Below the pieces are notes generated by a model. That model was not told where the DNA came from. It worked only from the letters and a program-made list of their open reading frames with translations, and ran no database searches. Below are positions 1 through 8,975 of a stretch of 64,000 nucleotides of DNA, one piece after another. Every line of letters begins with the position of its first letter. Positions within the stretch are counted from its first letter, which is position 1. Origin of the DNA: DATFYM01 sp035315065 (lineage in GTDB: Bacteria; Acidobacteriota; Terriglobia; UBA7540); NCBI GenBank assembly GCA_035315065.1, contig DATFYM010000082.1, positions 1 to 64,000 on the forward strand. Reading direction: 5' to 3'. Position numbers and translations under genes: made by a program.

Positions 1-249
1 TGTGCGCAATTCCGAAAATACCTCCCCCGCCGGGCCCATTCCACACTCGAATCCCTGGAACCCTCCATCCGGAAAAAGTTGGATCCTCGGGAAGCGTACA
101 ACATGGTGCCCGGAAGAGACCCCAAAAGCAGTTAAGCACCCAGTGTGGACCCCAGTCCCACCGATTGCGGCATCCGGCGCGGTGGGGACCTCGACTTGAA
201 CCTGCGGAAGGCCGTCTTGCCTGGCCACCGCGATTAAGGCGCGTCCCAA

Positions 250-1083
250 TTGTCCGATCATAAATCGAGTCGCACGGCGCTAGGAGCCGCATACCTGCGG
301 GCCGCGCATCAACTGTTTGAATCACCGCCGCTGATCCTTGATGATCCGGTTGCGTTGTCCCTGCTGGGACCGGTCGCCGTACAGCGGATCAAGGATACCG
401 CGGATTACTATCGAACTCCCGAAGGGCTGGCATTGCGGGCCCATGTGGTATTGCGCTCGCGGTTCGCGGAGGACCGACTCGCCGCCGCGGCCCATCGGGG
501 GACTACGCAGTATGTCATCCTCGGGGCAGGCTTCGATACCTTCGTACTCCGGCAGCCTCCATGGGCACGGGTGTTGAAGATTATCGAAGTCGACCACCCC
601 GGCACACAAGCTCTGAAGCGTTCCCTCCTTGCCGCCGCGGGCCTTGCCACGCCGGAGAACGCGGTCTTCGCCAACATCGACTTTGAACACGAGTCGTTAC
701 GCGATGGCCTACTTAAATTCGGTGTCTCGATGGACGAAACGACCTTTTTCTCCTGGCTGGGGGTGACCGCGTACCTCAAAGAAGCCGCTATTGACACGGT
801 GCTCCGGTGGGTCGCGACGTTTCCATCGGGCAGCGAGATCGCGCTTACCTTCACGCGGCCGCCAGGCGACTCTCCTTCGCCGCTCGCCCGGCGTGCCGCG
901 AGCCTTGGGGAACCTTGGACGAGTTACTTCGAGCCCGCCGCGCTCGAAGCAAAGCTGCGTGGCTCAGGCTTTTCCAAAGTAGAGTTCCTTTCACCCGCCG
1001 AGGCTGAGGCACGGTACTTTCGGCAGCGTCCAGCGGACCTTCCAGTACCGAAGCGAACTAACATTGTCTGTGCGGTGCGGTAG
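250..1083 (+). CDS. Class I SAM-dependent methyltransferase, PPM/LCMT-like family
   Basis: 277-aa protein of the family that transfers methyl groups from S-adenosylmethionine to small-molecule or carboxyl acceptors. The N-terminal SRTALGAAYLRAAHQ segment and the following DDPVA motif are typical. The SAM-binding motif I is visible as YVILGAGFDT near residue 90, followed by the acidic VDHPGTQ motif. Such proteins often act in secondary metabolism or polyketide modification; the substrate cannot be told here. The start is a TTG, chosen because it places the conserved SRTA block close to the N terminus; AAGGCG about 12 bases upstream is only a weak ribosome site. It stands alone, with a hairpin repeat downstream. 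Confidence 0.75.
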   Translation: MSDHKSSRTALGAAYLRAAHQLFESPPLILDDPVALSLLGPVAVQRIKDTADYYRTPEGLALRAHVVLRSRFAEDRLAAAAHRGTTQYVILGAGFDTFVLRQPPWARVLKIIEVDHPGTQALKRSLLAAAGLATPENAVFANIDFEHESLRDGLLKFGVSMDETTFFSWLGVTAYLKEAAIDTVLRWVATFPSGSEIALTFTRPPGDSPSPLARRAASLGEPWTSYFEPAALEAKLRGSGFSKVEFLSPAEAEARYFRQRPADLPVPKRTNIVCAVR

Positions 1084-1154
1084 CCTTTTCGGGCGAAGGC
1101 AGGAGGGAGCTCGACAACTATACAAGACGATCAAAGTCGCGGCATGAGGCGTCC

Positions 1155-1240
1155 ATTTTGGATTTTCGATTTTGGATTGAAGAGAAGAGCGACCACAGAG
1201 GGTTCTTCAATCCAAAACCCAAAACGCAAAATCCCAAAAT
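1155..1240. repeat. Intergenic short-unit hairpin, ATTTTGG family
   Basis: Left arm 1155-1182 reads as repeats of ATTTTGGATTTTCG; right arm 1205-1240 is its complement (AATCCAAAACCC type units). About 22 bases of loop separate them. Confidence 0.75.
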
Positions 1241-1348
1241 TGACTCGGATGCGCAACCATTTATGCCGTCAAACATAAATGACACTTCGCTTGTGCATGC
1301 TGCGACTCTCAGCGCATAATGTAACTCAGATCGCATACGGAGGTGTCC

Positions 1349-1552
1349 ATGCACGCGGATCGTGTGGAAGTCTCGTGGGACCCGGAGAAGAGCAAGTGGC
1401 TGGTCCGGATTCAAGCCGGCGAAGAAGTGGTGCGACGTCACCTCGAGGCCCCAAAGAGCTCTGACGAACAAACCCTCCGCGCCGCGGCACAGAAGGCTGC
1501 TCAGGACGAAGGATACGAACCGGACCTTGGGGCCATCACCGTTGCTTGTTGA
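1349..1552 (+). CDS. Small hypothetical protein
   Basis: 67-aa soluble, charged protein with no membrane segment; family not recognised. ATG at 1349 is preferred over a GTG six bases upstream because a perfect GGAGG lies at 1339-1343, five bases before it. A possible promoter is TTGTGC (1291-1296), 18 bases, CATAAT (1315-1320). Alternation of charged residues (VEVSWDPEKSKWLVRIQAGEE) suggests a short beta-sheet start, as in small single-domain proteins. It stands between two hairpin repeats. Confidence 0.55.
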   Translation: MHADRVEVSWDPEKSKWLVRIQAGEEVVRRHLEAPKSSDEQTLRAAAQKAAQDEGYEPDLGAITVAC

Positions 1553-1630
1553 ACCGGAGCGGAGAGCCTCTCGTTGCCCCAATGCCTAAGGTGGGAGTGT
1601 GCTTTCCGCCTCAGAAGGCGTGGAAGATTA

Positions 1631-1802
1631 GCAGAGGCACGGAGACGCAGAGGACTCACGGAGAAAACTGAGAAGAGCGCGCAACAAGCGGGCGGTCGAC
1701 CGAGGCACTTCTTCTCCGTGGCCTCTGTGACCCCTCTGCGGCCTCTGTGTTGGCGTCTTGTCTTGGTTACGGCCATAAGGCTGCGCTGTGCCTCTGCGTT
1801 GG
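1631..1802. repeat. Intergenic short-unit hairpin, CAGAGGCACGGAG family
   Basis: Left arm 1631-1665 has GCAGAGGCACGGAG-type units; right arm 1706-1752 has CTCCGTGGCCTCTGTG-type units, with another partial right-arm unit near 1788-1802. It fills most of the 450-base gap before ilvE; the remainder (1803-1970) shows nothing else I recognise. Confidence 0.75.
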
Positions 1803-2000
1803 AAGCTCTTTCGCAATTACTTTGCACCTTCTAAGCCTTGGGGTAGGCCGCCGCTATTTGCTTTTCCTCACTTTTGCCCTCTGCCTTTTGCCTTTCTTTC
1901 TCTTCCCGCCGACTGCTTCATTGGACCGCCCAAGTTCGGGGGAAAATGGCCCTAGCAACCCGTAACCTGCATGCTATACTGCATCTTAGGAGGTGCTGCG

Positions 2001-2945
2001 ATGGCTCTCAAGTACTACGAGAAGGTTTGGCACAACGGCGAGTTCATCCCCTGGGCGGATGCCACCATCCACGTGGCGTCGCACGTGGTCAGTTACGCTT
2101 CGTGCCTCTTTGAAGGCATCCGCTGTTACGAGACGCCGCAGGGTCCGGCCATCTTTCGGTTGAAGGACCATGTTGACCGTCTGGTTAACTCGAGCAAGAT
2201 TTACCGCATGGAGCTGGACTATTCGTCCGAGCAGCTCCAGCAGGCCCTGGCCGAATTGGTCCGCGTCAACCAGGTGAAGCACTGCTATTTGCGGCCGCTG
2301 GTCTTTCGCGGTTACGGCAGCGTGGGAGTGGATCCGCTCCACAACCCTATCGAGATTTACCTGCTGGCCTGGGAGTGGGGCAAGTACCTGGGCAAGGAAG
2401 CTCTGCAAAACGGCGTTGAGGTTTGCATCTCCTCTTGGGGGCGCATCGCACCCAACACGCTGCCGGCACTGGCCAAGTCGGCCGCTAATTACATGAACTC
2501 CCAACTGATCCACATGGAGGCGGTTATCAATGGCTACACCGAAGGCATTGCTCTCGACGACTCGGGCCACGTCAGCGAGGGCAGTGGCGAGAATATCTTC
2601 CTGGTGCGCCAAGGTAGCCTCCTGACGCCGCCGCTTTCTTCCAGCGTCCTTCCCGGCATCACCCGCATGTCGATCTTGACCCTGGCGCAGGACCTGGGCT
2701 ACCCGGTGGTCGAAACCGAGATCCCGCGCGAAATGCTCTACATTGCGGACGAAGTCTTCTTTGTCGGCACCGCCGCCGAGGTCACTCCGATCCGCTCGGT
2801 CGACCGCGTCCTGGTGGGCAGGGGCAAGCCGGGTCCCATCACGCTGCAACTTCAAGAGAGCTTCCTCGCCATCGCCGAGGGCCGCGCCGACGACAAATAT
2901 GGCTGGCTGACCCTGTGCGGCCAACCGGTCGCCGCTGGGGCGTAG
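2001..2945 (+). CDS. ilvE: Branched-chain amino acid aminotransferase
   Basis: 314-aa PLP-dependent fold-type IV aminotransferase that makes Leu, Ile and Val from their 2-oxo acids with glutamate. Visible are the N-terminal HNGEFIPWADATIHV, the FEGIRCY motif, the PLP lysine in LPALAKSAANYMNS, and the class-IV signature EGSGENIFLV. The start at 2001 follows a perfect AGGAGGT at 1988-1994; starts further upstream lack this. TATACT at 1975-1980 could be a -10 box giving a very short leader, but its -35 is poor. The stop TAG coincides with the first bases of a GTCGGCA hairpin. Length fits the bacterial family. Confidence 0.93.
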   Translation: MALKYYEKVWHNGEFIPWADATIHVASHVVSYASCLFEGIRCYETPQGPAIFRLKDHVDRLVNSSKIYRMELDYSSEQLQQALAELVRVNQVKHCYLRPLVFRGYGSVGVDPLHNPIEIYLLAWEWGKYLGKEALQNGVEVCISSWGRIAPNTLPALAKSAANYMNSQLIHMEAVINGYTEGIALDDSGHVSEGSGENIFLVRQGSLLTPPLSSSVLPGITRMSILTLAQDLGYPVVETEIPREMLYIADEVFFVGTAAEVTPIRSVDRVLVGRGKPGPITLQLQESFLAIAEGRADDKYGWLTLCGQPVAAGA

Positions 2946-2990
2946 TCGGCAGTAGGCAGTCAGCAGTCGGCAGGACTCCCCTGCCGACTG
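2943..2990. repeat. Intergenic short-unit hairpin, AGTCGGCAGT family
   Basis: Repeated AGTCGGC/AGTAGGC units (2943-2974) followed after four bases by the complement CCTGCCGACTG. The first unit contains the ilvE stop codon. Confidence 0.65.
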
Positions 2991-3159
2991 TGTTCTCTCC
3001 AGACTCGCAGTTCCAACTCCCAGCTACCAGAGCAAGCCTTGAAACGTCTTCCACGGCTGACGTATCGTATGACTGCCGCCCAAGGAAACGGCGACGGGGT
3101 GCGAGGCTGAAGCACCAAGTTCTGAGCCTCGGGAGCACTGGAGCGGGATGCTCTTGCGC

Positions 3160-3195
3160 GAATTTCGATTTTCGAGTTTCGAATTTCAAGTTTCC
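3160..3195. repeat. Single arm of TTTCGA-unit repeat
   Basis: Tandem AATTTCGATTTTCGAG-type units ending five bases before the ribosome site of the next gene. No complementary arm is visible nearby; the same unit family forms a complete hairpin at 19122-19193. Confidence 0.5.
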
Positions 3196-3209
3196 AAATA
3201 GGAGTCTTC

Positions 3210-5366
3210 GTGCACCCTCTGGATCCAATTTTCAAGCCGCAGTCCATCGCCGTGGTGGGCGCGTCGCGCCGGCCGGGCTCCATCGGCCGGGAAATCCTGC
3301 ACAACCTGATCGAGTACAACTTCCACGGCAAGGTCTTCCCTGTGAACCCCAAGGCGGACTTCATCCACTCCATTAAAGCCTTCCCGACGGTGGCTTCGAT
3401 TCCGGACCCGGTGGACGTGGCGGTGATCGTGGTGCCGCGCGAGGAAGTCCTAGCGGTGGTGGACGACTGCGCCCGGAAAGGCGTCAATGGCCTGGTGGTG
3501 ATCACCTCCGGCTTCAGCGAGACCGGCGAGGAGGGCCGGGGATTCGAGAAGCTGCTGGTGGAGAAAGTGAACCAGTACGGCATGCGCATGATCGGCCCCA
3601 ACTGCATGGGGGTGATCAACGCCGACCCCGAGATCCGCATGGACGCCACCTTCGCTCCCGCTCTCCCGCTCGAAGGCCGCATCGGCTTTATGTCGCAAAG
3701 CGGCGCCCTGGGCGTGGTGATCCTGAACATGGCGCGCGAGCTCGATATCGGGTTTTCCTACTTTGTGAGCATGGGCAACAAGGCCAACACCTCCGGCAAC
3801 GACCTGTTGCTTTACTGGGAAGACGATCCGCTGACCGATTTGATCCTGATGTACCTGGAGTCAATCGGCAATCCTCGGCGATTTATGCAAATTGCGCGGC
3901 GCATCACCAAGCGCAAACCGATCGTGCTGGTGAAGGCGGGGCGAACGGGGGCGGGCGCGCGGGCGGCCTCGTCGCACACGGGCGCGCTGGTGGCGCGGCA
4001 GGGGCTCGACGTGGCCATGGACGCGCTGCTCGACCAGTGCGGCGTGATCCGCGTGAATACCGTGAAGGAACTGTTCGACCTGGCGCTCGCCTTTTCCAAG
4101 AATCCCATCCCGCGCGGCAATCGGCTGGGCATCCTGACCAACGCCGGCGGCCCCGCCATTATGGCGACGGATGCGGCGATCAGCATGGGCCTGGAAGTCA
4201 GTAAGCTCTCTGAGCGCGCCGCCGCCGAGTTGCAGAAGTTGCTTCCTCCGGAAGCGGCGGTGTCCAACCCGGTGGACATGACGCCGAAGGCGAGTCCCCG
4301 GACCTTCGCGGCCTGCGCGCGGTTCCTGCTGGAAGACGACGGCATCGACTCGCTGCTGGTGATCTTCGTACCGCCCATGATGGTGAGCGCGACCGACGTG
4401 GTGGCGGGGATCGACGCCCTGCGCAAGGAGTTCACCAAACCCATCCTCGGCGTCATCATGGCCACCGAGGATTCCTTCGACGAGATCAATGAAAAGCAGC
4501 CCGGGCATATGGCCATCTATCATTTTCCGGAGCCGGCGGTGCAAGCCCTCGCCACGATGGAGCGCCATCGACACTGGCGGGAGCGGCCGATGGGTGAGGT
4601 GCGTCAGTTTCCGGCGGAGCGCGAGGCCGCTCGGGAGTTGTTGGAGGCGGCGCGAACGTTAGGCGAGGTCCACCTGAGCACGCCTGACGCTTTTCGCTTG
4701 CTCGAGTGCTACGGCATCCCGGTGGCTCGGTCGGCGGCAGCCGCCACGATCGAGGAACTCGAAGCGCAGGCGAAGCGGGTCCGCTTCCCCGTAGTGTTGA
4801 AGGCCGTCGCGCCGGGCCTCGTACACAAGACGGAAGCGGGCGGCGTGGCGGTGGATATCCGCACGCTCGAGGAGCTGATCGCCGCCGCGCGGCGGATGAG
4901 TGAAGCTGTCGGTGGTCACACGGCCACGGCGACGGAGGCGACCGCGCAACTTGCATCGTCAACGCCACTCAGCTTCCTGATGCAGGAGTATGTGCGCGGC
5001 GGCCGCGAAGTTATTGTGGGCATGACGCAGGATCCCAACTTCGGCCCGCTGGTGATGTTCGGCCTGGGCGGCATCTACGTCGAGACCGTGAAGGACGTCA
5101 CGTTCCGCGTTCCGCCCCTCACCGACGTGGACGCGAGAGAGATGATCCGACAGATTCGCGGCTATCGGCTTCTGGAAGGCGTGCGCGGCGAGCCGCCCAT
5201 CCACTTCGAGGCGCTCGCCGTGATCCTGGAACGCTTCTCGCAGATGGTGGAAGACCTGCCGCAGATGGCCGAGGTCGAGGTGAACCCTCTGATGGTGTTT
5301 CCCGAGGCCCATGACTTCTGTGCCGTGGACGCGAGGGTGCGTCTGACATTGTCGATTGCTGATTGA
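3210..5366 (+). CDS. Acyl-CoA synthetase, ADP/NDP-forming (fused alpha and beta subunits)
   Basis: 718-aa enzyme that interconverts acetyl- or other acyl-CoA plus ADP and phosphate with acid plus ATP. Domain order: CoA-binding Rossmann domain (VAVVGASRRPGSIGRE near residue 12), succinyl-CoA-ligase flavodoxin-like domains with the phosphorylated histidine H256 in SSHTGAL, then a C-terminal ATP-grasp domain from about residue 490 (FPVVLKAVAPGLVHKTEAGG). The length matches alpha-beta fusions without the C-terminal acetyltransferase found in Pat-like proteins. GTG at 3210 is supported by AGGAG at 3200-3204. The stop TGA lies inside a GATTGACGATTG repeat unit. Acyl specificity is unknown. Confidence 0.9.
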   Translation: MHPLDPIFKPQSIAVVGASRRPGSIGREILHNLIEYNFHGKVFPVNPKADFIHSIKAFPTVASIPDPVDVAVIVVPREEVLAVVDDCARKGVNGLVVITSGFSETGEEGRGFEKLLVEKVNQYGMRMIGPNCMGVINADPEIRMDATFAPALPLEGRIGFMSQSGALGVVILNMARELDIGFSYFVSMGNKANTSGNDLLLYWEDDPLTDLILMYLESIGNPRRFMQIARRITKRKPIVLVKAGRTGAGARAASSHTGALVARQGLDVAMDALLDQCGVIRVNTVKELFDLALAFSKNPIPRGNRLGILTNAGGPAIMATDAAISMGLEVSKLSERAAAELQKLLPPEAAVSNPVDMTPKASPRTFAACARFLLEDDGIDSLLVIFVPPMMVSATDVVAGIDALRKEFTKPILGVIMATEDSFDEINEKQPGHMAIYHFPEPAVQALATMERHRHWRERPMGEVRQFPAEREAARELLEAARTLGEVHLSTPDAFRLLECYGIPVARSAAAATIEELEAQAKRVRFPVVLKAVAPGLVHKTEAGGVAVDIRTLEELIAAARRMSEAVGGHTATATEATAQLASSTPLSFLMQEYVRGGREVIVGMTQDPNFGPLVMFGLGGIYVETVKDVTFRVPPLTDVDAREMIRQIRGYRLLEGVRGEPPIHFEALAVILERFSQMVEDLPQMAEVEVNPLMVFPEAHDFCAVDARVRLTLSIAD

Positions 5367-5529
5367 CGATTGACGATTGAGAAGAGGAAGACAGAAGACA
5401 GAAGTCAGAAGACAGAAGCAAGAGGGAAATGAAAGAAGGGGCTCCTCCCCCGGGAATGAGAAGAGGGAGAAGGCAGGCAGCGGCGTCTTCATTCTGACTT
5501 CTGTCTTCTGGCTTCTGTCTTCCTTCTCC
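5349..5529. repeat. Compound intergenic repeat: GATTGAC arm plus CAGAAGA hairpin
   Basis: A lone GATTGACGATTGAC arm (5349-5382) is followed by a hairpin with left arm GAAGACAGAAGTCAGAAG (5387-5419) and right arm CTTCTGTCTTCTGG (5490-5529). Confidence 0.75.
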
Positions 5530-5549
5530 AGGGCAGGCAACTTCTGCCG

Positions 5550-5578
5550 TTGAATTTCGGAGCCGTTTGGCGTATAGT
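5550..5578 (+). promoter_or_regulatory. Sigma-70-type promoter of the downstream lipoprotein gene
   Basis: TTGAAT at 5550-5555, exactly 17 bases, then TATAGT at 5573-5578. Transcription would begin near 5585, giving a leader of about 270 bases. Confidence 0.55.
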
Positions 5579-5852
5579 CCGCGCAGCATGAAGGCTGCGC
5601 CGCTGGCCAGGCCGATTCGACGGCAGGACCAGTTGCCCCACGCGGCCGCAAAAGATGCATGATGTTGACTTCCCTATCGCAAGGAGGGAAGAGATACTGC
5701 TGATCACAGGCAAGCAAATCGCCGTTCGTGCGGCGAGCGCCGCAGAGAAGGGATACCGCTCTGGGGAATACCGCGACTCCACGTCACTCGTTCGTTGCGC
5801 CCAAGGCAGCCTCGCGCCGCCCCCGAACCGCTCAACTTTGGGAGGGATTACT
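5579..5852 (+). promoter_or_regulatory. Long structured 5' leader (unassigned)
   Basis: No convincing gene. Contains a GC-rich hairpin at 5581-5600 (GCGCAGC/GCTGCGC) and a second stem CTTCCCT/AGGGAAG near 5670-5692. An open frame enters from 5655 but the GGGAGG-supported start at 5853 is far better. It does not match any riboswitch consensus I can recall. Confidence 0.35.
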
Positions 5853-6752
5853 ATGAAAGGCCTTATGGGTCACTCGAATCGTCAGGGCCGTAGCGTATCG
5901 GCCCCCGTGTTTTTGGTTTTGATACTTGCGTTGCTCGGCCTCGCGGCATGCTCGCCGCCCACCCCGCAGCTTACCGGGTCCGCCGCTGTGTACGAGAATG
6001 GCAAGGAGATGTTCGGCCGCGGGCGCTTCGACAAGGCGATCGAGATCACCGAGGAACTGGCTGCCAAGTTGCCGGCCGACGCCTACACGGAGAAGGCCCG
6101 CGTTCTCCGGGTGGTGATCTTAAGCGGCGAGCTCAATGCTTACAAAGACGCCGCGGAAGCTTATGATAAGGGCGCGGAGGCGACGAAAAACCCGCACTTC
6201 CAAGCCGCATATCGGACCAACCGCGGGAACAGCTTCCAAACTGCTTCGGCGCGCGCCCTGGGACTCGGCGACACCGCCAAGCAGATCATGGACGGCGGCG
6301 GCTTCGACAAGGACTTTATCCTCGATGCGCCCTACCCCACAACCGAGGGTCCAACGGATGTGGCGGCGTACCAAAAAGTTCGGCAAGGCGTCTGGGTTGA
6401 GCCTGAGGATCAAGAGGCCGCGGCCGCCGACGGCGAGCGCAAGGGAATCGACGACGCCCTGGCCGCCCTCATCGGCGATCGTGCCAAGGCCCGCGAAGCC
6501 CTGAAAGCGGGTCCGGTGACGTTGAAGGGGCTAGACTTCGCTTTTTACGTCGGCAATCAGCTCGTGATCGGCGCCTCCGTCTTCGACAAAAAGCACAGCC
6601 AGAATCCGCTGAAGTTGAGGGCCCTGGCTGGCGAAGCGGACCAGATCGCAAAAGCCATTCAGGCAACCCTAAAAGCGAATCCCAACCCGGACAACGACAA
6701 GAAGCTCAAGAAACTTCAGGATCAGCTCAAGACGACACTGAAGAACATTTGA
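5853..6752 (+). CDS. Lipoprotein with TPR-like helical region
   Basis: 299-aa exported lipoprotein. A hydrophobic leader ends in the lipobox GLAAC, making C33 the lipidated residue. The first 100 mature residues have the paired-helix look of tetratricopeptide repeats (AAVYENGKEMFGRGRFDKAIEITEELAAKLP); the C-terminal half is Lys-rich and helical. Function not known; such proteins often act as envelope scaffolds. ATG 5853 has GGGAGG at 5840-5845. It is transcribed alone and converges with the S41 peptidase gene across a GTAGACG hairpin. Confidence 0.7.
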   Translation: MKGLMGHSNRQGRSVSAPVFLVLILALLGLAACSPPTPQLTGSAAVYENGKEMFGRGRFDKAIEITEELAAKLPADAYTEKARVLRVVILSGELNAYKDAAEAYDKGAEATKNPHFQAAYRTNRGNSFQTASARALGLGDTAKQIMDGGGFDKDFILDAPYPTTEGPTDVAAYQKVRQGVWVEPEDQEAAAADGERKGIDDALAALIGDRAKAREALKAGPVTLKGLDFAFYVGNQLVIGASVFDKKHSQNPLKLRALAGEADQIAKAIQATLKANPNPDNDKKLKKLQDQLKTTLKNI

Positions 6753-6857
6753 GCGGTAGACGGTAGACAGGATATGGTAGACGGGGAAGAAGCGGTCTAC
6801 GGCAACCACCCGCGACACTGCTTTTCCCTTTATGCCGTCTACCGTCTACCGTCTACC
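6753..6857. repeat. Intergenic short-unit hairpin, GGTAGAC family
   Basis: Left arm 6753-6784 (GCGGTAGACGGTAGAC) and right arm 6833-6857 (CCGTCTACCGTCTACC). Lies between convergent genes; the right arm encodes the last residues and stop of the S41 peptidase. Confidence 0.8.
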
Positions 6858-8215
6858 CCCCGCAAGGCTTTCTCCGCTGCTTCCAGCGCCGCATCGCGCC
6901 GCGCCCGGAGGTCCGCCAAAGTGAGGGGTACCGACTGGTCCGGAATCACCCCTACGCCCTCGAGCCGGCGTCCTTGGGCGGTGGTGAATCCGACCTCGCT
7001 GACGTCCAGTTCTCCGCCGCCCTTCAGTTTTCGCTGGTGAAGTATCCCAAGGACGCAGCCACAGGTGCGCCGCCCGACCACCGTGGCACGGGAGTTCTCC
7101 AACAAGGCGGCGGAGAACAACTCGGCGGCGCTGCTGGTGCCTTCGTTCACCAGAAGGGCAACCGGTTCGCGGTAGATCTCCCCGCCAAGCCGGCCTGCCG
7201 AGAACTCGTTGGGTACGTGAGCCAACCCCATGAAGAACGCAGGAGGCTTGCCCGTCCTGGTGATGATCCGCGCGATCGGAGTCTTCCGGGCGAAGAAGTA
7301 CCCGGCGACGCGGGCCGTCTCCGCGAGGTCGCCGCCGCCGTTTCCACGCAGGTCGATGATCAGGCCCCGCGTGCTCCGGAACCCTTCCAGTGCCTGCCGG
7401 ATCTCACTGGCGACCGGCGGAATGAACCGGTTGAATCTGATGTAGCCGTGACCGGAGGGAAGCAGGCGCGCTTCAACCTTGGGCGTGTCGGAGACCAGAC
7501 GGCGCGGGAGTGCCACCTCCAAGCTCGACCCGTCCTCCCGCACCAGGCCTAACCTGAGGATGGAGTCCGGCTCGCCCATCAAGAGCCGGCCGTAGGCGAG
7601 AAGCGCCGTCGCCCGCTCCGACGAGGAACTGCCCACCTCGGCGCGCACCTCGGCCATGCGATCGGCGGCGGGCTTTCCGTCGATGGTACTGACCACCATG
7701 CCCGCAGCGACGCCGTCGCGCGCCGCCTCGGAGCCCGGGTCGACGCCGGCGACCACAATCTTTCCTTCCACTTCATAAACATGTGCACCCGCGCTGACGG
7801 CCTCCCGCTTCCGGTGCCGCTCGCGCTCGCCCGGCGAGAAAAAACGCGTGTGGGCGTCGTGCAGTTCGCCAACCATCTCGCGCAGAATCAGGTAGAACTC
7901 ACCGTCGCTGGTCGACGCCTCGACGCGTGGCTGATAGCGTTCGCGCACCGCCTTCCAGTCCACACCGTTGAAAGACGGATCGTAGTAGTCCTGGTTGACG
8001 ATCTGCCAGACCCTCGCGAACAGATCGAGCCGGTTCTTCTGCGACAACGACTCGGAAAAGGCAAGCCACGGCGCGGGCGGGGAAAGAGGGGCATGGGACG
8101 GGCTGGCAACCCGGCGGAGCGTCACCGCCGCAACGCACAGCAGCGTCAGCGCCACCAGAATTGCCGATTGACGATTGGAAGTGAAAAAGATTGAATCATT
8201 GAGCCAGCGGGTCAT
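6839..8215 (-). CDS. S41 family (C-terminal processing-like) peptidase
   Basis: About 458-aa exported serine protease with an N-terminal hydrophobic segment (ILVALTLLCVAAVTL), a helical domain (FARVWQIVNQDYYDPSF), a PDZ-like region, and a C-terminal S41 core: LIIDLRGNGGGDLAETA and the serine motif GTSSAAELFSAAL. The usual lysine in the GKG-type motif is absent: the site reads GRRTCGCVLG, so the catalytic base may differ or the enzyme may act as a binder. The start is uncertain because a large hairpin covers the region. ATG at 8215 lies inside it and GTG at 8155 is the first start outside. The tail VDGRR and the stop are encoded by the GTAGACG repeat. Confidence 0.75.
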   Translation of the reverse strand: MTRWLNDSIFFTSNRQSAILVALTLLCVAAVTLRRVASPSHAPLSPPAPWLAFSESLSQKNRLDLFARVWQIVNQDYYDPSFNGVDWKAVRERYQPRVEASTSDGEFYLILREMVGELHDAHTRFFSPGERERHRKREAVSAGAHVYEVEGKIVVAGVDPGSEAARDGVAAGMVVSTIDGKPAADRMAEVRAEVGSSSSERATALLAYGRLLMGEPDSILRLGLVREDGSSLEVALPRRLVSDTPKVEARLLPSGHGYIRFNRFIPPVASEIRQALEGFRSTRGLIIDLRGNGGGDLAETARVAGYFFARKTPIARIITRTGKPPAFFMGLAHVPNEFSAGRLGGEIYREPVALLVNEGTSSAAELFSAALLENSRATVVGRRTCGCVLGILHQRKLKGGGELDVSEVGFTTAQGRRLEGVGVIPDQSVPLTLADLRARRDAALEAAEKALRGVDGRR

Positions 8216-8339
8216 TGAGTCATTGAAGACAAGAAAGAACGATCTACTTCTTCTTCGATGGCTCAATGATTCAATGGCTCGATGACTCAATCTTTTTCTC
8301 TTCCAATCGTCAATCGTCAATCTGCAATCGGCAATTCTC
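8159..8339. repeat. Large nested hairpin, GATTGAC outer and CATTGAGT inner units
   Basis: Outer arms AATTGCCGATTGACGATTGG (from 8159) and the complementary CAATCGTCAATCGGCAATT region ending near 8337. Inner arms GATTGAATCATTGAGCC (8189-8228) and CTCAATGATTCAATGG (8261-8300). Two unit families are stacked in one symmetrical structure. Confidence 0.85.
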
Positions 8340-8343
8340 GAAC

Positions 8344-8721
8344 TCAGTGGCTCGCCTCCGGAGCAGGCGGTGTCGGCGTGGCTGAGGCGGGCGGCATTTC
8401 ATGCGGGCTGGTACCCGCTGCACCGTGCGCCTGCGAGGACGACACCACCTCCCAATGATCGCCAGCCTTACGCAGGGTGTAGCGGATGGTCACGGTCATG
8501 GCCGCCGATTGCTTGCTCTGGAATCGAACATCGGCATCCGCAGTGTCGCCGTGGAACTGGACACCAAGAACCTCAGTCGTCATGCCGGACATCATCATGT
8601 CAGCGCGCTGTTTCAGGTGCGCGTCAATGGCCTCCTGGATGGCGGCTTTCGTCTCCAATCGTTTGCACCCGGCGGTGACGATAACGGCGAAGACAGTCAG
8701 CCACAACATCATGTGTCGCAT
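8344..8721 (-). CDS. Small lipoprotein, hypothetical
   Basis: 125-aa protein with a leader MRHMMLWLTVFAVIVTAGC whose lipobox cysteine is C19. The mature part is a short alpha/beta segment (EVLGVQFHGDTADADVRFQ, VTIRYTLRKAGDHWEVV) with a Pro/Ala-rich tail. This resembles small NTF2-like or LPS-associated lipoproteins, but I do not assign a function. GGGAGGG about 8 bases upstream supports the ATG. Lies between two hairpins, divergent from serS. Confidence 0.65.
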   Translation of the reverse strand: MRHMMLWLTVFAVIVTAGCKRLETKAAIQEAIDAHLKQRADMMMSGMTTEVLGVQFHGDTADADVRFQSKQSAAMTVTIRYTLRKAGDHWEVVSSSQAHGAAGTSPHEMPPASATPTPPAPEASH

Positions 8722-8845
8722 CGGACCCTCCCACTACTTGAACGTTAGAACGGTAACGCGAAGCCCCTTGGAAAGTCAAAAAACGCTACGTCGCCCGGAG
8801 TTTGACAGTCGCTTTTGAATGATGAATGATTGAAATGGAAGAAGC

Positions 8846-8960
8846 TTTCAGTATTCAGTTCAGCCGTCAGCGGTCAGCTATCAGCCAGAACCGGACCTTC
8901 TTACTGAGGGCTGAGGGCTGACGGCTGAACTGAATACTGAGAACCTGAAAACTGAAAACC
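8846..8960. repeat. Intergenic hairpin, CTGA(A/C)-type units with AGAACCGGAC loop
   Basis: Left arm 8846-8885 (TTCAGTATTCAGTTCAGCC, TCAGCGGTCAGC) pairs with right arm 8904-8940 (GGCTGACGGCTGAACTG, AATACTGA), followed by CTGAAAA units. The loop contains AGAACCGGAC, shared with the element at 58681-58759. Confidence 0.85.
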
Positions 8961-8975
8961 TTCGAAGGTGCCTGA

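Noticed and set aside
2..199. Open frame of 65 codons at the left edge
   Set aside because: No ribosome site, no motif, Pro/Trp-rich composition unlike a real protein; probably part of an intergenic region.
1986..2924. 312-codon frame antisense to ilvE
   Set aside because: Exactly antisense to a well-supported gene; composition (His/Asp/Arg/Val rich) typical of a shadow frame in high-GC DNA.
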